7,701 bases of DNA. Source: an uncultured Ezakiella sp. GTDB lineage: Bacteria > Bacillota > Clostridia > Tissierellales > Peptoniphilaceae. The notes under the pieces are model-generated. The model made no database searches. It saw only the letters and a program-made list of their open reading frames with translations, and was not told the DNA's origin. Positions 4,324 through 7,701 of this stretch are shown in pieces. Within the stretch, counting starts at the first letter, position 1. Each line of letters starts with the position of its first letter. A program made the position numbers and the translations under genes. The stretch covers positions 1-7,701 of the forward strand of contig CAMYPV010000054.1 in NCBI GenBank assembly GCA_947293975.1, in the 5' to 3' direction.

Positions 4324-6726
4324 ATGTTTGATTTGACAAATTTTGATGATATGGCAAAAAAAGCAATTGAGATTGCACACAAAGAGGCAAGCTCATTAAA
4401 ATCTCAATATGTTGGAACCGAGCATATATTGTTGGGAATTTTAAGCATAGAGTCAAAGGCGAAAATGCTTTTGGCACAATATGGTTTAAGTTATAAAAGA
4501 TTTAAAGACGCGCTTGTCGAGATGGTTGGCATTGGCGAATTTGAAAGCACAGAGGGCTACTCACAAGGCGCGCGAAATGTTATGATGTTTGATGCGATGA
4601 AACGCGCAGAATATTTTAATAGCAATATAGTTGACATAGAGGCGTTGACATTTTCAGTTATAAGCGACAGACTTGATATGACAGAGGTTGTGCTTAAGAG
4701 ACTTAATTTTGATAAGTCATCCTTTATACGTTTTATCACATCTGAGGATGAAGAGGACGATGAAAATAATAATGAGGATGCTTTTGAAGAATTTACTGTT
4801 AATTTAAATCAACGTTATCGAGAAGGGAAAATCGATCCTGTAATAGGTAGAAAAGATGAAATTGAGCGTATGGTTCAAATTTTATCAAGACGTACAAAAA
4901 ACAACCCTACTCTTATAGGAGAGCCTGGTGTTGGTAAGACTGCAATTGTGGATGGGCTTGCCGAACGCATAGAAAAAAAGGAAGTTCCTTATTATTTGCA
5001 GGACAAAAATATTTATTCAGTCGATATGACTTCACTTGTTGCAGGCACAAAATATCGCGGAGATTTTGAGGGGAGAATAAAAAACTTGCTTGAAAAGGCG
5101 AGCAAGGACAAGTCGATAATTCTGTTTATTGACGAAATACACAACATTGTAGGTGCTGGCAGTAGCGAAGGTTCTTTGGATGCAAGTAATATTTTAAAGC
5201 CATATCTACAAAGAGGCGATATACAAATTATAGGTGCAACGACTTTTGACGAATACAAAAAATATATTGAAAAGGATTCCGCACTCGAAAGGCGTTTGCA
5301 AACAATCGTTGTTGAAGAGCCAAGCGCAGAAGAAACTGTGGAGATTTTGCGCGGAATAAAGGCAGAATTTGAAAAATATCACAATGTAAGAATCACAGAC
5401 GATGCAATTGTTCAGGCGGTAATGCTTTCAAAAAGATATTTGACTGAAAGATTTTTACCAGACAAGGCGATTGATGTAATGGACGAAGCCATGAGTAAGT
5501 GCAGAACAAAGACAAAGGTTAAAGACAATGTTCAGATTTTAAAGGATAATCTCTTAAAAGTTCAGGCTCAAAAAATGCGCGCCATTGAAGATCAGGATTT
5601 TATGAAGGCAGCAAAGCTTCGTGATGAGGAGCGTATAATCGAAAGCAGAATCAGCGAGGCTCCAAGAGAAGTTATAAATGCTGAAAACACAGTTGATGTT
5701 GGTGCTGTTGAGCTTATTGTAAGTAAATGGAGCGGTGTACCTGTAAGCGAAATGACTTCTTCTGATTTGGAAAAGTTGAGAAATTTTAAGGACAATTTGT
5801 CTTCGAAAGTTATTGGTCAAGACGAGGCAATAAAAGTTATTGACAAAGCTATTAAGCGTTCAAAAGCTGGTCTTAAAGATCCAAAACGCCCGATTGCTTC
5901 AATGCTTTTTGTTGGGCCTACTGGAGTTGGTAAAACATATCTTGCAAAGAGAATTAGCTATGAACTTTTTGGCGATGAAAACAAAATGACAGTCCTTGAC
6001 ATGAGTGAATATATGGAGAAACACTCTGTTTCTAAACTTATTGGTTCACCTCCAGGATATGTCGGCTTTGACGATGGCGGACAGCTCACCGAAAATGTTA
6101 GGAGAAAGCCTTATCAAGTTATTTTGTTTGACGAAATAGAAAAGGCACATCCCGATGTTTTTAATGCACTTCTACAAATTCTTGAAGAGGGAAGATTAAC
6201 CGACAGTAAGGGCAAGGAAGTTGACTTTAGAAACACAGTTATAATTATGACTTCAAATGCTGGCACTAGCGATTTGAAGAGACAAAACTCGATTGGTTTT
6301 AGCGAGGCAGCAGTAAATGAGACCGACGCAATTAAAGGCAAGGTAGACAAAGCTTTGAAAGAGACTTTTAAGCCTGAGTTTTTAAATAGAATCGATGAAA
6401 TTGTCGTGTTTAATAGAATTGAAAAATCAGATGTTAAAAAGATTGTCAATCTTGAAATTGCTGATATCAAGGCAAGAGTTAATGACAAATACAAAATCAA
6501 AATTTCAGATGAATTTATTGAGCATATTGCAGAGATAGGTTATAACAAAGAGTACGGAGTTCGTCCGCTAAAAAGAGCGTTGACAACTGCGCTTGAAGAT
6601 AATTTAAGCGAAAAAATTATCGAAGGCGAGCTTAAGATTGGCGACACAGTAAGCATCGACTTTAAGGATGGCAAGGTTGTCATCAAGGGTATTAGAGATG
6701 AAGAAAAGCAATCTGTACAGGTGTGA
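4324..6726 (+). CDS. clpC: ATP-dependent Clp protease ATP-binding subunit ClpC
   Basis: ClpC is a hexameric AAA+ unfoldase that feeds substrates to the ClpP protease in the cytoplasm. The 800-aa protein starts at ATG 4324 after AGAGGGTGAT. Its order is: an N-domain of two Clp repeats (about 1-140), an acidic linker (140-157), then AAA1 with Walker A GEPGVGKT (199-206), Walker B ILFIDE (266-271) and arginine pair R323/R324. A middle domain with a UVR-like stretch (about 395-450) follows. AAA2 has Walker A GPTGVGKT (531-538), Walker B VILFDE (599-604) and sensor-2 GVRPLKRAL (745-753). IGF (657-659) is the ClpP-docking loop, so ClpP partnership is expected. N-repeat 1 keeps GTEHILLG (31-38), whereas repeat 2 reads VDIEALTF (103-110), losing most of the second phospho-arginine pocket. 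Slightly shorter than the Bacillus protein. Confidence 0.98.
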   Translation: MFDLTNFDDMAKKAIEIAHKEASSLKSQYVGTEHILLGILSIESKAKMLLAQYGLSYKRFKDALVEMVGIGEFESTEGYSQGARNVMMFDAMKRAEYFNSNIVDIEALTFSVISDRLDMTEVVLKRLNFDKSSFIRFITSEDEEDDENNNEDAFEEFTVNLNQRYREGKIDPVIGRKDEIERMVQILSRRTKNNPTLIGEPGVGKTAIVDGLAERIEKKEVPYYLQDKNIYSVDMTSLVAGTKYRGDFEGRIKNLLEKASKDKSIILFIDEIHNIVGAGSSEGSLDASNILKPYLQRGDIQIIGATTFDEYKKYIEKDSALERRLQTIVVEEPSAEETVEILRGIKAEFEKYHNVRITDDAIVQAVMLSKRYLTERFLPDKAIDVMDEAMSKCRTKTKVKDNVQILKDNLLKVQAQKMRAIEDQDFMKAAKLRDEERIIESRISEAPREVINAENTVDVGAVELIVSKWSGVPVSEMTSSDLEKLRNFKDNLSSKVIGQDEAIKVIDKAIKRSKAGLKDPKRPIASMLFVGPTGVGKTYLAKRISYELFGDENKMTVLDMSEYMEKHSVSKLIGSPPGYVGFDDGGQLTENVRRKPYQVILFDEIEKAHPDVFNALLQILEEGRLTDSKGKEVDFRNTVIIMTSNAGTSDLKRQNSIGFSEAAVNETDAIKGKVDKALKETFKPEFLNRIDEIVVFNRIEKSDVKKIVNLEIADIKARVNDKYKIKISDEFIEHIAEIGYNKEYGVRPLKRALTTALEDNLSEKIIEGELKIGDTVSIDFKDGKVVIKGIRDEEKQSVQV
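6685..6690 (+). promoter_or_regulatory. Ribosome site for radA inside clpC
   Basis: AAGGGT lies 7 nt before ATG 6698, within the last codons of clpC. It supports a radA start that overlaps the clpC end by 29 nt. Confidence 0.6.
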
Positions 6727-7701
6727 GAACTGCGGCTATGAATCGGCAGGCTATCTAGGAAAATGCCCCGAGTGTCAATCGTGGGGTAGTCTTGTTGAAG
6801 TTGATAACAAGCCTGAGGTTCACGCAAAATCTAATACACATAAGGCTGAAGTGAAAAAATTAAAAGAGGTTGTAAGTGTAAATAGTGACCGAGTAATGAG
6901 TGGCATAAAGGAGCTTGATCGTGTGATGGGTGGCGGTATTGTTCGAGATTCCGTCACGATTGTCACGGCAAGACCGGGTGCCGGAAAGTCAACGCTTTTG
7001 TTGCAACTTTCTAATTGTCTCGTAAAAGAAGGCTTTAAGGTTTTGTATGCAAGTGGTGAAGAAAGTGAGAGCCAGATTAAAAAGCGTGCTGAAAGAATAA
7101 TCGACAGCATTGGCGATGATTTGTATGTAATGGCGACAAATTCTTTGGACGCCGTTGTAGAAAAAGCAGAGAGCTTAAAAATTGATGCCTTAATAGTCGA
7201 TTCTATTCAAACTTTTGTGCTTGATGAACATTTGCCAAGCCGCGCAGGAAGTCCGACTCAGAGTTTGGAGTGTGCATACAAATGCGTTGAACTTGCAAAG
7301 GATGTAGAAAATCCACGTATGGTATTTTTGGTTGGTCAAATGAATAAGGCTGACGAGCTTCAAGGTTTAAGAAGTATCGAGCATCTTGTCGACACAGTTT
7401 TATACATTGAAGGCGAGGCGGGAGACCCGCTGCGCACACTTTTGGCGACAAAAAATAGATACGGATCAACTGGCGAGATTGGATTTTTTTACATGGAAGA
7501 AACTGGCCTAAATTCAATTGATAATCCGAGTGAGTATTTTATGACAGAGCGTGACGAGGCAGTCAAAGGCTCTGCGCTTGGAGTTATCAAAGAGGGTACA
7601 AGGCCAATAGTGATGGAAGTTGAGAGCTTGATGAACAAAACATTCACTCCATATCCATCAAGAATTTCTGACTCAATTAAAAAAGATACGCTAAACATTA
7701 T
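6698..7701 (+). CDS. radA: DNA repair protein RadA (5' part, runs off the window)
   Basis: RadA is a RecA-like, DnaB-related ATPase that promotes branch migration during recombination and repair. It starts at ATG 6698 (MKKSNLYRC), which places the zinc finger at the N-terminus as in the family. 334 codons are visible of about 450-460 expected, with no stop before the window ends. Domains in order: a C4 zinc finger C9/C12 and C23/C26 (CENCGYESAGYLGKCPEC), then a RecA-like ATPase with Walker A ARPGAGKST (91-99), GEES (120-123), Walker B-like ALIVDSIQT (164-172) and the RadA signature KNRYG (252-256). The visible part ends near the start of the Lon-protease-like domain. The usual GHVTKEG segment reads GQMNKAD (213-219). 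It overlaps clpC by 29 nt, and the clpC-radA order is common in Firmicutes, where disA often follows. Confidence 0.96.
   Translation, partial: MKKSNLYRCENCGYESAGYLGKCPECQSWGSLVEVDNKPEVHAKSNTHKAEVKKLKEVVSVNSDRVMSGIKELDRVMGGGIVRDSVTIVTARPGAGKSTLLLQLSNCLVKEGFKVLYASGEESESQIKKRAERIIDSIGDDLYVMATNSLDAVVEKAESLKIDALIVDSIQTFVLDEHLPSRAGSPTQSLECAYKCVELAKDVENPRMVFLVGQMNKADELQGLRSIEHLVDTVLYIEGEAGDPLRTLLATKNRYGSTGEIGFFYMEETGLNSIDNPSEYFMTERDEAVKGSALGVIKEGTRPIVMEVESLMNKTFTPYPSRISDSIKKDTLNI

Noticed and set aside
4310..4324. mcsB as a decaying pseudogene
   Set aside because: No stop or frameshift from 3372 to 4308, tight spacing to clpC and a normal ribosome site; loss is confined to catalytic residues, which fits a maintained non-catalytic protein better.
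6114..6500. 128-codon open frame on the - strand within clpC
   Set aside because: Opposite the conserved AAA2 domain of clpC, with no recognisable protein features.
7203..7517. 104-codon open frame on the - strand within radA
   Set aside because: Opposite the conserved RadA core including KNRYG; no family resemblance.
1..7701. CRISPR arrays, insertion sequences, attachment sites
   Set aside because: No spaced repeats, terminal inverted repeats, transposase or integrase were seen; the only short repeats are the CtsR box units.

Overview
The window looks like chromosomal DNA of a low-GC Gram-positive bacterium (Bacillota, most likely class Clostridia). The signs are A/T-rich coding sequence, strong AGGAGG-type ribosome sites, the rpmG-secE-nusG-rplK-rplA order, and a complete ctsR-mcsA-mcsB-clpC-radA stress operon, an arrangement typical of Firmicutes. 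All genes are on the + strand and packed tightly. No phage, transposon or CRISPR sequence is visible. I cannot name the genus.

Region 1 (1-150) holds the end of a tRNA unit. A Leu(CAG) tRNA gene with encoded CCA is followed by a hairpin terminator. A consensus sigma-A promoter (TTGACA, 17 bp, TATAAT) is built into that terminator.

Region 2 (150-2350) is a translation/secretion/transcription operon: rpmG (ribosomal protein L33, 49 aa), secE, nusG, rplK (L11) and rplA (L1). A conserved-looking hairpin just before rplK resembles the site where L1 represses its own operon. A strong GNRA-loop terminator follows rplA. rplJ, rplL and rpoB, which usually come next, are absent from this place.

Region 3 (2351-7701) is the class III heat-shock operon. 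A direct-repeat CtsR operator lies just upstream of ctsR and runs into its Shine-Dalgarno sequence. ctsR, mcsA, mcsB, clpC and the start of radA follow with short gaps or overlaps. In the textbook Bacillus system, McsA activates the arginine kinase McsB, McsB phosphorylates CtsR and misfolded proteins, and ClpC-ClpP recognises phospho-arginine and degrades them.

The most interesting signal is that this circuit looks rebuilt. McsB keeps the phosphagen-kinase fold signature (GYLT...HLPAL, N..DH) but has lost essentially all recognisable ATP-binding arginines, the catalytic glutamate and the active-site cysteine, as well as the C-terminal phospho-arginine sensor. McsA lacks its first zinc finger. 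The second of the two GTEH phospho-arginine pockets in the ClpC N-domain is eroded. The ORFs are nonetheless intact and in the normal order. I infer that McsB here is a non-catalytic adaptor or pseudokinase. Comparisons with Bacillus proteins are from memory, not from a computed alignment.
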